NCBI GenBank assembly: GCA_964523375.1
Contig: CAZFYG010000014.1
Location: 1-39,123 of the forward strand
Source: CAJQGY01 sp964523375
GTDB lineage: Bacteria; Pseudomonadota; Gammaproteobacteria; Magnimaribacterales; D2472
Reading direction: 5' to 3'
Length of the DNA: 39,123 nucleotides
The notes beneath the pieces were generated by a model that made no database searches, had not been told where the DNA came from, and saw only the letters and a list, made by a program, of their open reading frames with translations. Numbering within the stretch: the stretch's first letter is position 1; every line of letters begins with the position of its first letter. Of this stretch, positions 8,071 to 17,790 are shown in pieces. A program made the translations under genes and the position numbers.

Positions 8071-10710
8071 TTGAACGAAAATGATTTTGATCCTATTGAA
8101 ACAAATGAATGGCTTGAAGCTATAGACAGTGTTATCGAGGAAGAGGGTATTGAAAGAGCATCCTTTTTATTATCAAAACTTGCAAATAAATTAACACAAG
8201 AGGGAGCTATACCTTCCTACAACCTAACAACACCATTTAGAAATTCAATTCCTGTTAAAGATCAAGCATCAATGCCTGGTGATCTTTTTATGGAAAGGCG
8301 AATAAGATCTCTCATAAGGTGGAATGCACTTGCAATGGTTTTAAGAGCTAATAAAAATGATGACGAGCTTGGGGGCCACATTTCCACATTCTCATCTGCA
8401 GCTACTCTATATGATGTTGGGTTTAATTACTTTTTTAAAGGTTCAGAAGGCGAAAGTTTAGAAGATCTTATATATTACCAGGGTCATTCGTCTCCAGGGA
8501 TATATGCAAGAAGCTTTCTTGAAGGTCTTTTGACCGAGGAAGATCTAGATAACTTTAGACGTGAGGTTGATAAACCTGGTTTATCATCCTATCCACATCC
8601 ATGGTTGATGCCTAATTACTGGCAATTTCCAACTGTTTCTATGGGTCTTGGACCAATAATGGGTATATATCAGGCTCATGTAATGCGATATTTATCTGCT
8701 CGTGGCCTTGTTAAAAGGGATGACAGGAAGGTTTGGGTTTTCTGTGGTGATGGTGAAATGGATGAGCCAGAGTCTAAGGGTGCTATTGCATTAGCTGGAA
8801 GAGAGCAGCTAGAAAATCTAATTTTTGTTATAAATTGTAATTTGCAAAGACTGGATGGCCCTGTTAGAGGAAATGGAAAAATTATCCAAGAACTAGAAGG
8901 AGCTTTTAGAGGCTCAGGTTGGAATGTTATAAAAGTTGTTTGGGGTAGGATGTGGGACCCAATTATGGCTAAAGACAAAGAAGGCAAATTGCAAGAAATT
9001 ATGGATGCTGTGGTAGATGGTGAGCTGCAAAATTTTAAAGCGAAAGGTGGAGCCTATACAAGAGAAAACTTTTTTGCCAAAGATCCAGATGTTCTTGAAA
9101 TGGTTGAAGATTTAACTGATGAGGATATTTATAGACTTAACAGGGGCGGACATGATCCATATAAAGTTTATGCGGCATATCACAAAGCAGTTAATTCAAG
9201 TGGCGCACCTACAGTAATACTAGCTTTAACTACAAAAGGGTATGGAGTTGGTTCAAGGGAGGCTGACAATACAACGCACCAAGTAAAAAAATTATCACTT
9301 GATAATATTAAATCTTTTAGAGATAAGTTTAATATTCCAGTTAGCGATTCGGAGATTGAAGATCTGCCTTATGTCAGACCTGCAGATGATTCACCTGAAA
9401 TAAAGTATTTGAAAAAAACAAGAAAAGCTTTGGGTGGCTCAATACCAAAAAGAAGAGCTATTTCAAAACCATTACCTAGCCCAAAATCAGATATTTTTAA
9501 TAGTTTTAACAATGGTTCAGGTGAAAGAAAGATTTCTACAACCATGGCAGCAGTAAAAGTTATAACTGATTTACTTAAAGATAAGAGCATTGGAGAAAGA
9601 GTGGTCCCCATCGTTCCTGATGAAGCAAGAACATTTGGCATGGAAGCGTTATTCAGACAGGTTGGAATTTATTCATCAGCTGGTCAAAATTATGAGCCAG
9701 AAGATGCTGACAAGGTCATGTGGTACAAAGAATCAAAAGATGGAGTAATGCTTGAAGAGGGCATAACCGAAGCTGGAGCATTTTCAGCCTGGACAGCGCT
9801 AGCAACAGCATATTCAAATTATGACTTCCCAATGGTTCCATTTTATTTATTTTATTCTATGTTTGGTTTTCAAAGAATTCATGATCTTGCTTGGGCCGCA
9901 GGAGATGCACAGGCTAAAGGTTTCTTAATAGGTGCTACATCTGGAAGAACTACACTTAATGGTGAGGGTCTTCAGCACCAAGATGGGCATAGTCATATTT
10001 TGTCATCAACTATTCCAAACTGTCTTTCGTACGATCCCACGTTCAGCTACGAAATAGCTGCGATAATAAAAGATGGCATTCAAAAAATGTATGTTGAAAA
10101 TAAAAACTACTTTTATTACATAACAACAATGAATGAAAATTATGAACAGCCTGAAATGCCCGAGGGCTCAGAAGAGGGAATCATTAAAGGGTTGTATAAA
10201 TTCAAGTCTTGCAATAATCCGCAAGTTAGGTTGGTGGGTTCTGGTTCTATCTTGAGAGAGTCAATTAAAGCTGCAAAACTACTTCAAAATTATGGTATTG
10301 ATTCAGAAGTATGGAGCGCAACAAGCTTTAATCTATTAAGAAAGGAAGGTATGGAAGTTGAAAGAGAAAACCAACTAAACCCAACGTTAGAGCAAAAAAC
10401 TTCATATGTGTCTGAATGCTTTAATGATTCAGACATACCAATTATTGCAACAACAGATTATATGCGCTCCTATGCAGAACAGATAAGACCCTACATAACT
10501 AGTCAATACACTGTTCTTGGAACAGATGGTTTTGGAAGAAGTGACTCGCGTGAAAAATTAAGAGAATTTTTTGAAATTGACTCTGGCAGCATCACAAGAG
10601 CCGCAGCTTATTCACTGTTTAAAGAAAATAAAATTGATAAAGTTATGCTTGAAAAAATTTACAATGATATGAATATAGATGCTTCTAAACCTAATCCTTG
10701 GGAGGTTTAA
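8071..10710 (+). CDS. aceE: Pyruvate dehydrogenase E1 component, homodimeric type
   Basis: An 879-residue E1 enzyme that decarboxylates pyruvate with thiamine diphosphate and acetylates the lipoyl groups of AceF. The ThDP motif begins CGDGEMDEPES (GDG at residues 226-228) and runs to VINCNLQRLDGPVRGN. Further family stretches are PTVILALTTKGYGVG, LEEGITEAGAFSAW, the HIL region GEGLQHQDGHSH, and TDGFGRSDSREKLR near the end. Start is TTG at 8071: AGGAG lies 7 bases upstream and no in-frame ATG fits. It leads the long plus-strand operon; its stop overlaps the aceF ATG (TAATG). The E3 gene lpd is not in this window. Confidence 0.96.
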   Translation: MNENDFDPIETNEWLEAIDSVIEEEGIERASFLLSKLANKLTQEGAIPSYNLTTPFRNSIPVKDQASMPGDLFMERRIRSLIRWNALAMVLRANKNDDELGGHISTFSSAATLYDVGFNYFFKGSEGESLEDLIYYQGHSSPGIYARSFLEGLLTEEDLDNFRREVDKPGLSSYPHPWLMPNYWQFPTVSMGLGPIMGIYQAHVMRYLSARGLVKRDDRKVWVFCGDGEMDEPESKGAIALAGREQLENLIFVINCNLQRLDGPVRGNGKIIQELEGAFRGSGWNVIKVVWGRMWDPIMAKDKEGKLQEIMDAVVDGELQNFKAKGGAYTRENFFAKDPDVLEMVEDLTDEDIYRLNRGGHDPYKVYAAYHKAVNSSGAPTVILALTTKGYGVGSREADNTTHQVKKLSLDNIKSFRDKFNIPVSDSEIEDLPYVRPADDSPEIKYLKKTRKALGGSIPKRRAISKPLPSPKSDIFNSFNNGSGERKISTTMAAVKVITDLLKDKSIGERVVPIVPDEARTFGMEALFRQVGIYSSAGQNYEPEDADKVMWYKESKDGVMLEEGITEAGAFSAWTALATAYSNYDFPMVPFYLFYSMFGFQRIHDLAWAAGDAQAKGFLIGATSGRTTLNGEGLQHQDGHSHILSSTIPNCLSYDPTFSYEIAAIIKDGIQKMYVENKNYFYYITTMNENYEQPEMPEGSEEGIIKGLYKFKSCNNPQVRLVGSGSILRESIKAAKLLQNYGIDSEVWSATSFNLLRKEGMEVERENQLNPTLEQKTSYVSECFNDSDIPIIATTDYMRSYAEQIRPYITSQYTVLGTDGFGRSDSREKLREFFEIDSGSITRAAAYSLFKENKIDKVMLEKIYNDMNIDASKPNPWEV

Positions 10711-12317
10711 TGTCTGCAAGTACTATAATAAATTTACCTGATCTTGGAGATGTAGAAGAAGTTGAGGTTATTGAAATTTCAGTGAAGCCAGGTCAAAAAG
10801 TTACCTCAGAAGACTCTATTCTTGTTTTAGAAACAGACAAAGCAGCAATGGAGATTCCAGCCTCTACAAATGGCATTGTTAAGTCAGTCCTCTTAAATGT
10901 TGGTGATAAGGCCGAAAAAGGCATGCCATTTTTAGAAATTGAAGAAGAGACCAATGAGCAAGCTGATAATTCTAGTGAAAAGGTTGTTGTGAAAGAGGGC
11001 TTAGATAAAGTTGAGGCAACTTTAAACGACCAAATAAACGAATCACCACAGGAAGTAAGCGAGCTACGAGTAATAAATTTACCTGATCTTGGAGATGTAG
11101 AAGAAGTTGAGGTTATTGAAATTTCAGTGAAGCCAGGTCAAAAAGTTACCTCAGAAGACTCTATTCTTGTTTTAGAAACAGACAAAGCAGCAATGGAGAT
11201 TCCAGCCTCTACAAATGGCATTGTTAAGTCAGTCCTCTTAAATGTTGGTGATAAGGCCGAAAAAGGCATGCCATTTTTAGAAATTGAAGCCATTCAAGAC
11301 TTAGTAAAAAAATCGTCAGAGCCAGTTAAGCACAATAGTTCTAACAAGAAAACAGAGCCTATAGCGCAGGCTGCTATCAAGAAACCAACATATACAAATG
11401 TTAGCCAAGGTTCTGGTTCCTCAAAACATGCAGGTCCTGCAACTAGAAAGCTTGCAAGAGAATTTGGGATAGACCTCTCACAAGTTAAAGGCTCTGGACC
11501 AAAGGGCAGAATTTTAAAAGAGGATCTTCATTTATTTGTAAGCAATGCTCTTAGCTCAACACCAAGCAACAAAGGTGAGTTTGCATTCACTCAACCTTCG
11601 ATTGATTATTCAAAGTGGGGCAATGTAAATGAAAAACCACTTTCTAAATTTCAAAAAACAGCTCTCAAAAACTTGCATACATCATGGGTTAATATCCCTC
11701 ATGTAACTCAGCACGATGAGGCAGATATTACAGAACTTTTAAAACTTAGAGGGGAATTAAATTCTAAGAATAAATTAAAAATTTCACCTCTTGCATACAT
11801 CACAAAAACAATATCAAAAGTTTTGGAGGATTTTCCTGAACTAAATTCATCATTGAGCCATGACTTAAAAAATATTATATACAAGGATTACATTAATATT
11901 GGTGTTGCTGTGGATACGCCTGAGGGGCTAATAGTTCCTAATATTAAAAACACAAATAAAAAATCTATAATTGATATTTCTAATGGAATATTTGAGCTAG
12001 CTTCACTAGCAAAAGATAGGAAGCTAAAGGTTGATCAATTAAAGGGTGCAACCTTTACCATATCATCACTTAGCGGCATTGGTGGTAAATTCTTTACTCC
12101 AATAATTAATCCTCCTGAGGTTGGAATTATTGGGCTATCTAAAACTTTTGATAGTCTCAGGTTGGACAATGGTAATGTTGTTGAGAGGAAGATACTTCCT
12201 ATCTCATTGTCTTATGATCATAGGGTAATTAATGGAGCCTATGCAGCAAAATTTATTACCGCTTTGAGTAAAAAACTTGAAGATATAGAATTTTTACATA
12301 ACTCATTTGAGGATTAA
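10710..12317 (+). CDS. aceF: Pyruvate dehydrogenase E2, dihydrolipoyl acetyltransferase with two lipoyl domains
   Basis: A 535-residue E2 that passes acetyl groups to CoA and forms the PDH core. Two N-terminal lipoyl domains carry lipoyl-Lys 44 and 159 (ETDKAAMEIPA in both). They are followed by a linker, an E1/E3-binding domain (HAGPATRKLAREFGIDLSQV) and the acetyltransferase domain ending in LSYDHRVINGAYAAKF. The catalytic motif reads HRVIN rather than HRVID; Asn at this place is also known from Azotobacter-type E2p, so it is probably functional. The lipoyl domains are identical over 73 residues because of a perfect DNA duplication. Start is ATG at 10710 with GGAGG four bases upstream. E. 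coli has three lipoyl domains. Confidence 0.95.
   Translation: MSASTIINLPDLGDVEEVEVIEISVKPGQKVTSEDSILVLETDKAAMEIPASTNGIVKSVLLNVGDKAEKGMPFLEIEEETNEQADNSSEKVVVKEGLDKVEATLNDQINESPQEVSELRVINLPDLGDVEEVEVIEISVKPGQKVTSEDSILVLETDKAAMEIPASTNGIVKSVLLNVGDKAEKGMPFLEIEAIQDLVKKSSEPVKHNSSNKKTEPIAQAAIKKPTYTNVSQGSGSSKHAGPATRKLAREFGIDLSQVKGSGPKGRILKEDLHLFVSNALSSTPSNKGEFAFTQPSIDYSKWGNVNEKPLSKFQKTALKNLHTSWVNIPHVTQHDEADITELLKLRGELNSKNKLKISPLAYITKTISKVLEDFPELNSSLSHDLKNIIYKDYINIGVAVDTPEGLIVPNIKNTNKKSIIDISNGIFELASLAKDRKLKVDQLKGATFTISSLSGIGGKFFTPIINPPEVGIIGLSKTFDSLRLDNGNVVERKILPISLSYDHRVINGAYAAKFITALSKKLEDIEFLHNSFED
10726..11289 (+). repeat. Perfect 219-bp tandem direct repeat inside aceF
   Basis: Bases 10726-10944 and 11071-11289 are identical at every position I compared, with a period of 345 bases (115 codons, in frame). 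Each copy encodes one lipoyl domain; the 126 bases between encode a linker. Identity at synonymous sites means recent duplication or gene conversion. Confidence 0.97.
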
Positions 12318-12320
12318 TAA

Positions 12321-13775
12321 ATGTTAGATACTTTTGATTTAGTTTTATTTGGGGGGACTGGCGATCTTTCAACTAGAAAACTCATACCCGCGCTCTATAG
12401 ACAAGAAACTGTTTTGTCCTTAGATGATAGTAGTCAAATAATAGGTGTCGGGACTAAAGATCTAACAAATGATGAGTATATAAAAGTTATTCAAAATTCA
12501 CTTGTAAAATTCTTCCCAGGTTTTAACAATCAGGCTGACTCGTGGAAACGATTTTCTCAAAGGATAAAATACAACAAACTTGATATCAATTTAGATGAAG
12601 ATTGGAAGAAGTTTGTTAAAACAAAGACTGATAGAGTTACTGTATTCTATTTAGCTATTCCGCCAAACTTATACAAATTAATCTCAATAAAACTAAAAGA
12701 ACACCAGTTAATTACAAAAAATTCTAGAATTGTTGTAGAGAAACCAATTGGAACAGACCAAAAAACTGCTATAGATATCAATAATCATCTTTCATCAGGG
12801 TTTAATGAGGATCAAATATATAGAATAGACCACTATTTGGGTAAAGAGGCTGTTCAAAACTTATTAGCCTTAAGGTTTGCTAATACTATTTTTGAACAAA
12901 GTTGGTCTAATTCAGCAATTGATCATATACAAATTAGCGTTGCCGAAGATTTGGGTGTTGAAGATAGAGGTGGTTATTATGACAAGACAGGTGCCCTTAA
13001 AGATATGGTCCAAAATCATCTTTTGCAAATTCTTTGTTTAATTGCAATGGAGCCGCCTGTTTCCATTAGCAGTGAATCTGTAAGGGATGAAAAGCTGAAG
13101 GTTTTGAAATCACTTGCAAATTTTAACGAAACATCAATAGAAACAGATTCAGTTCGTGCTACCTATAGTGAAGGTTTGTCCAAAGGAGAGGCTGCTTGTT
13201 CATATCTAGACGAAGAGGGTGTTGATATTGATAACAAAACAGAAACATTTGTTGCTCTTAAAGTAATGATAAATAATTGGAGATGGTCTGGGGTCCCTTT
13301 CTACTTGCGAACTGGTAAGAGAATGAAATCAAAAACATCAGAAATTACAGTTAAGTACAAGAGTGTCCCACACAATATTTTTTCTGATAATAGCAAAGTT
13401 CCCTCAAATCAGCTTGTATTAAGAATTCATCCAGATGAAGGAATAGATTTAAAATTAAATACTAAAGAGCCTGGTGTAGCAGGTTTTGATTTAGAAGAAT
13501 TACCTTTAGATTTAAACTTGGATGATTATTATGAAATTGGCCATCAAGACTGCTATGAAAGACTTTTGTTGGATGTAATAAAAGGTAATCCTGCATTATT
13601 TGTTAGAAAAGACGAGGTGGAAGCATCCTGGCAGTGGATCGATAACATAATAAATTTATGGGAATCACAAAATGTTCCCATGGAAGAATATAACTCTGGC
13701 ACATGGGGTCCTGTAAATTCAGATTTATTACTAAAAAGAGATTTTCGAAGTTGGAAGAATGGGAGTAAAAAGTAA
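12321..13775 (+). CDS. zwf: Glucose-6-phosphate 1-dehydrogenase
   Basis: A 484-residue enzyme oxidising glucose-6-phosphate to 6-phosphogluconolactone, the entry to the ED route. The coenzyme motif GGTGDLSTRKLIPALY is at residues 11-26, VVEKPIGTD near 138-146 and the active-site signature RIDHYLGKE at 168-176. The C-terminal half has FYLRTGKRM and the substrate-pocket region typical of the family. It starts three bases after aceF with GAGG about 9 bases upstream and ends five bases before edd. Its lactonase partner pgl is in the other group. HexR control is expected from the operon position. Confidence 0.96.
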   Translation: MLDTFDLVLFGGTGDLSTRKLIPALYRQETVLSLDDSSQIIGVGTKDLTNDEYIKVIQNSLVKFFPGFNNQADSWKRFSQRIKYNKLDINLDEDWKKFVKTKTDRVTVFYLAIPPNLYKLISIKLKEHQLITKNSRIVVEKPIGTDQKTAIDINNHLSSGFNEDQIYRIDHYLGKEAVQNLLALRFANTIFEQSWSNSAIDHIQISVAEDLGVEDRGGYYDKTGALKDMVQNHLLQILCLIAMEPPVSISSESVRDEKLKVLKSLANFNETSIETDSVRATYSEGLSKGEAACSYLDEEGVDIDNKTETFVALKVMINNWRWSGVPFYLRTGKRMKSKTSEITVKYKSVPHNIFSDNSKVPSNQLVLRIHPDEGIDLKLNTKEPGVAGFDLEELPLDLNLDDYYEIGHQDCYERLLLDVIKGNPALFVRKDEVEASWQWIDNIINLWESQNVPMEEYNSGTWGPVNSDLLLKRDFRSWKNGSKK

Positions 13776-13780
13776 TACTT

Positions 13781-15583
13781 ATGAGCATTCATCCAGTAGT
13801 TCTAGAAGTAGAGCAAGCAATCAATCAAAGGAGCAAGAAGTCTCGTTCAAGATATCTTGAAAAGTTAAAAATTTCATCTGAAAGATCTTCCTCAGCTAGA
13901 AACAATATGGGTTGCAGTAATTTAGCTCATGCTTTTGCTTCTTGCGATAAAGCCCAGCAGTCAGACGCAGTTAACGGCTCTAAGGTTATTGGGATAATTT
14001 CAGCTTATAACGATATGCTTTCTGCACATGAGCCACTTAAGGATTATCCAGACATAATTAAAGATTCAGCTGCCAAGAATAATGCAATTGCTAGGGTTGC
14101 CGGCGGTGTTCCTGCAATGTGTGATGGAATAACACAAGGTGAGCCTGGAATGGAATTATCCCTTTTTAGCAGGGATGTTATTGCTCTTTCAACAGCTGTA
14201 GGTTTCTCTCATAATGTTTTTGATGCAGGCTTATGCCTTGGTGTTTGCGATAAAATCGTTCCAGGCTTAATGATTGGAGCTCTATCATTTGGTCATATGC
14301 CAATAGGTTTCATTCCAGCAGGCCCTATGCACACAGGCATTTCAAATGATGAAAAGTCAGAGACTAGAAAGAAATTTTCTGCAGGTGAAATTGATAGGTC
14401 TGATTTGATCGCATCAGAGCAAGCAGCATATCATTCTTCAGGCACATGCACCTTCTATGGGACTGCCAATACCAATCAGCTAATAATGGAAACAATGGGC
14501 ATTCAACTTCCAAGCGCTTCATTTACACCTCCAGACTCACCTATAAGAAAACTTATTACAGAAAAAACAGTTGAATGTGTTCTTGAGCTATCTAATTCAA
14601 ATTTAAAGCTTGGTGAAATGCTTGATTCTAAAAGCTGGGTCAATGCTTTGGTTGCGCTTTTATCCAGCGGTGGATCAACAAATCTCACGATACATTTAAT
14701 AGCTATGGCAGAGGCGGGAGGTTATAAAATAACTTTAGAAGATATGAACAATCTTTCCGAGGTTATTCCTTCCCTTACAAGTGTTTATCCTAGCGGAAAG
14801 GCTGATGTAAATGAGTTTCATAAAGCCGGAGGTGTTGCAGCATTAATAGGGTCTTTGTTAGATGGTGGGTATTTGTTTAATGATGTTAAAACTCTTTTAG
14901 GAAATGATTTAAGTATCTATAGAAATATTGCAGAAATAAAAAATGATGAGCTTGTCTGGGAAACTCCTTCAAGGATTCTTGACCAGTCAATAATTAGAGA
15001 CCACAAAAATCCATTTAATTCCTCAGGTGGGCTAAAGCTAATGTCTGGGAATTTAGGGGAAGGCATTATTAAAACTTCGGCTTTAAATTCGAAGGATGAA
15101 AGCATAACTGCACCAGCAGTTGTATTTAACGATCAAGAGGAGGTAGAACATGCCTTCGCAAAAGGCCTATTAAATAAAGACTGTATTATAGTTGTTAAAG
15201 GGCAAGGTCCATCCTCAAATGGTATGCCTGAGCTGCACAAACTAACTGCGCCTTTAGGGGTTCTTCAGTCTAGAGGACACACGGTGGCTCTTCTTACAGA
15301 TGGGAGAATGTCGGGAGCTTCTGGAAAGATACCAGCTGTAATTCATATCAGCCCTGAGGCAAAAGAGCTTGGACCAATTAGTAAAATCTTAAATGGCGAT
15401 CTTATAAACATAAGCCTTCAAAATAGTACATTTTCAAATTTAACTGACGACACTATTATTGAGGGAAGGGATTCTATCTATGTTCCATCCAATCCTATTG
15501 GTGTAGGAAGAGAACTATTTAGCGTATTTAGGGACAATGTTTCAAACGTAACCAAGGGAGCATCTGTTTTTAATGAAAATTAA
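13781..15583 (+). CDS. edd: 6-phosphogluconate dehydratase
   Basis: A 600-residue IlvD/Edd-family iron-sulfur dehydratase making KDPG, the committed ED step and source of the HexR ligand. Cluster-region cysteines lie in GGVPAMCDGITQGEPGMELS, GLCLGVCDKIVPG and SSGTCTFYGTANTNQ, all close to Edd consensus. TDGRMSGASGKIPAVIHISPEA is conserved near the C-terminus. Full length for the family (about 600). It begins five bases after zwf and overlaps eda by 11 bases, so edd and eda are translationally coupled. Confidence 0.95.
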   Translation: MSIHPVVLEVEQAINQRSKKSRSRYLEKLKISSERSSSARNNMGCSNLAHAFASCDKAQQSDAVNGSKVIGIISAYNDMLSAHEPLKDYPDIIKDSAAKNNAIARVAGGVPAMCDGITQGEPGMELSLFSRDVIALSTAVGFSHNVFDAGLCLGVCDKIVPGLMIGALSFGHMPIGFIPAGPMHTGISNDEKSETRKKFSAGEIDRSDLIASEQAAYHSSGTCTFYGTANTNQLIMETMGIQLPSASFTPPDSPIRKLITEKTVECVLELSNSNLKLGEMLDSKSWVNALVALLSSGGSTNLTIHLIAMAEAGGYKITLEDMNNLSEVIPSLTSVYPSGKADVNEFHKAGGVAALIGSLLDGGYLFNDVKTLLGNDLSIYRNIAEIKNDELVWETPSRILDQSIIRDHKNPFNSSGGLKLMSGNLGEGIIKTSALNSKDESITAPAVVFNDQEEVEHAFAKGLLNKDCIIVVKGQGPSSNGMPELHKLTAPLGVLQSRGHTVALLTDGRMSGASGKIPAVIHISPEAKELGPISKILNGDLINISLQNSTFSNLTDDTIIEGRDSIYVPSNPIGVGRELFSVFRDNVSNVTKGASVFNEN

Positions 15584-16193
15584 AGAAATTCTTTCACAAA
15601 ATAAAATCCTTCCCTTGGCTACAATTTGCTCTGAGGGTGATGCAAGAAATATAGCAACTAAGCTTATAGAGGCACAGTGCCCAATTCTTGAAATTACTCT
15701 AAGAGACGAAAGGGTTAGAAGTATTCTGCATATTTTTCAAGAATATTCTGGGTTAACTGTTGGACTTGGAACCATTAGATCTAACGAGGATATTGATCTT
15801 GCTATTAATAATAAGCTTGCTTTTGGAATCACGCCTGGTTTCTCACCAAAGTTATGTGGTTATGCCCAGTCAAAAGATTTTCTTATTATTCCTGGCATTC
15901 AATCAGCATCTGAAATAATGCAGGCCTCAGAAATGGGTTACAGCATTTTAAAGTTTTTTCCAGCTGAGCTTTCAGGCGGAGCCAAGAAATTAAAAGCATT
16001 GCAGTCAGTATTCCCAGATATTAGCTTTATTCCAACCGGGGGAGTAAATAAAGATAATTTAAAATCTTACTTAGAATTGGAAAATGTAATATGCGCTGGT
16101 TCAAGCGATTTTGTTAGTAAAGATATGTTGGCTAGAGGTGAATGGGAAGATATTGTTTTAAATATTCAAAATATAAAAAAAGATCTTATATAA
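15573..16193 (+). CDS. eda: KDPG aldolase
   Basis: A 206-residue class I aldolase splitting KDPG into pyruvate and glyceraldehyde-3-phosphate. Seen motifs are LEITLRDE (catalytic Glu region), GLGTIRSNEDI, FGITPGFSP, the Schiff-base segment ILKFFPAELSGG with its Lys, and FIPTGGVNKDN (phosphate binding). The pocket reads TPG where most members have SPG, a conservative change. The ATG overlaps the end of edd by 11 bases. The next gene starts 24 bases downstream with a strong ribosome site, so sugar uptake probably continues on the same transcript. Confidence 0.94.
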   Translation: MKIKEILSQNKILPLATICSEGDARNIATKLIEAQCPILEITLRDERVRSILHIFQEYSGLTVGLGTIRSNEDIDLAINNKLAFGITPGFSPKLCGYAQSKDFLIIPGIQSASEIMQASEMGYSILKFFPAELSGGAKKLKALQSVFPDISFIPTGGVNKDNLKSYLELENVICAGSSDFVSKDMLARGEWEDIVLNIQNIKKDLI

Positions 16194-16203
16194 CTATATA
16201 TTT

Positions 16204-16209
16204 AGGGAG
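16204..16209 (+). promoter_or_regulatory. Ribosome binding site deciding a TTG start
   Basis: AGGGAG lies 8 bases before the TTG at 16218, in the only real gap (24 bases) between the ED genes and the glucan genes. It supports the TTG start of the SSS symporter. Confidence 0.7.
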
Positions 16210-16217
16210 AGTTAGAT

Positions 16218-17786
16218 TTGTACTTTAATAATTTAGACTGGTTCATAATTGGTTTTTATGCCATAGGGTTAATAATTCTTGCAACATACTTCTCAAGAAC
16301 CCCCAAAGGAAAGGAGAGAAGCGCTGAAGATTACTTCCTTGCTGGAAGATCATTACCCTGGTGGGCTATTGGTGCATCTTTAATCGCAGCAAATATCTCT
16401 GCAGAACAAATTATAGGAATGTCTGGTGAAGGCTTTGTTGTTGGTATGGCTATAGCGGTATGGGAGCTTACAGCTGCAATTGCATTAATAGTTATGGCAA
16501 AATTCTTCTTACCCCTGTTTTTAGAAAAGCAAATATATACTATGCCACAATTTCTTGAGCAAAGATTTGATTACAGAGTGAGCCTAGTTTTATCCTTCTT
16601 TTGGATAATAGTTTATGTTTTTATTAATCTGACTAGTGTTTTATGGCTTGGTTCATTATCTATCAACGCCTTAACAGGACTCAGCGTAGAATATGGGCTT
16701 TTATTCTTAGCAGTATTCTCATTAGCTTACTCTCTTTCCGGTGGCCTTAAAGCAGTTGCAATGACCGACATTATTCAAGTTGTCCTTCTAATATTTGGGG
16801 GTTTATCTGTTTCGTATATTGCATTGAATCTCATTTCAGAATCAACTGGAACCATTCAGGGTCTTAAGATTGTGTACGAACAGATGCCTGAGAAATTTGA
16901 CATGATACTTTCACCCGACAATCCTTCTTACAACAAGCTTCCTGGTATTTGGATTTTGGTTGGTGCAGGGGTCTGGATTGGGCATTTTGCTTATTGGGGC
17001 TTTAATCAATATATCACTCAGAGAGCACTAGGTGCAAAATCTTTAAAAGAGGCTCAAAAAGGTGTTATGTTTGCTGCCTACCTCAAATTACTAATGCCTT
17101 TTGTTATTGTTCTTCCTGGCATTTGCGCAGCAGTCTTATTTCCTTTGCTGGAAAAATCTGATCAAGCTTACCCAAGCATGATGACGCTTCTTCCTAATGG
17201 CTTACTAGGATTAACATTTGCAGCTTTGATAGCTGCTATAGTTTCCTCATTGGCCTCAATGACAAATAGCGTAAGCACTATATTCACGATGGATGTATAC
17301 AAAACTTTTGCTAAAAATAATCCATCGCAATCAACATTGCTAAAAATAGGTAGATCTTCTGCTCTGCTTTCAGTTGTGATTGCAGCAATTGTAGCAAAGC
17401 CTCTTCTTGGAAGTTTTGAGAGAATATTCCAATACATACAGGAATTCACCGGTCTTTTTACTCCTGGCATTTTAGTGATATTTCTAGTTGCTTTATTTTG
17501 GAAGAAAGCAACCACGCTCTCTGTTCTAACTGCTGCCATAACATCTGTGGTTTTATCTATAGCGATAAAAATTGGGTTACCTGAGCTAGCATATATTCAC
17601 AGAATGGGGGTTGTATTTTTCATGTCTGGATTCTTATGCTACTTAACAGCTATGTTCCAAGGAATGAAGGTTCAAGAAAAAGCAATAAACTTATCAGACA
17701 TAGACTTTTCAACGACTAGAGCATTCAATTTTAATTGGGTAGTTATAACAATTGTCCTAATAATTACATATATCATCTTAGGTTAA
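16218..17786 (+). CDS. Sodium:solute symporter (SSS/SGLT type), probable glucose transporter
   Basis: A 522-residue inner-membrane carrier with about 13-14 hydrophobic helices. SGLT-like features are SAEDYFLAGRSLPWW, then SLIAANISAEQIIGMSGEGF in the first repeat helix (the GASLIAANISAEQ segment typical of sugar-transporting members) and AYSLSGGLKAVAMTDIIQV. It should use the Na+ gradient to import glucose or a short glucoside; the exact sugar cannot be read. TTG start with strong Shine-Dalgarno. It sits between eda and a GH3 beta-glucosidase with glk two genes on, which favours glucose released in the periplasm. The Na+ gradient could be supported by the Oad pump at the left of the window. 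Confidence 0.88.
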   Translation: MYFNNLDWFIIGFYAIGLIILATYFSRTPKGKERSAEDYFLAGRSLPWWAIGASLIAANISAEQIIGMSGEGFVVGMAIAVWELTAAIALIVMAKFFLPLFLEKQIYTMPQFLEQRFDYRVSLVLSFFWIIVYVFINLTSVLWLGSLSINALTGLSVEYGLLFLAVFSLAYSLSGGLKAVAMTDIIQVVLLIFGGLSVSYIALNLISESTGTIQGLKIVYEQMPEKFDMILSPDNPSYNKLPGIWILVGAGVWIGHFAYWGFNQYITQRALGAKSLKEAQKGVMFAAYLKLLMPFVIVLPGICAAVLFPLLEKSDQAYPSMMTLLPNGLLGLTFAALIAAIVSSLASMTNSVSTIFTMDVYKTFAKNNPSQSTLLKIGRSSALLSVVIAAIVAKPLLGSFERIFQYIQEFTGLFTPGILVIFLVALFWKKATTLSVLTAAITSVVLSIAIKIGLPELAYIHRMGVVFFMSGFLCYLTAMFQGMKVQEKAINLSDIDFSTTRAFNFNWVVITIVLIITYIILG

Positions 17787-17790
17787 TTTT

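Noticed and set aside
12220..12245. Inactivated AceF because the catalytic motif is HRVIN, not HRVID
   Set aside because: Asn at this position is natural in Azotobacter/Pseudomonas-type E2p, so it is a subfamily trait rather than damage.
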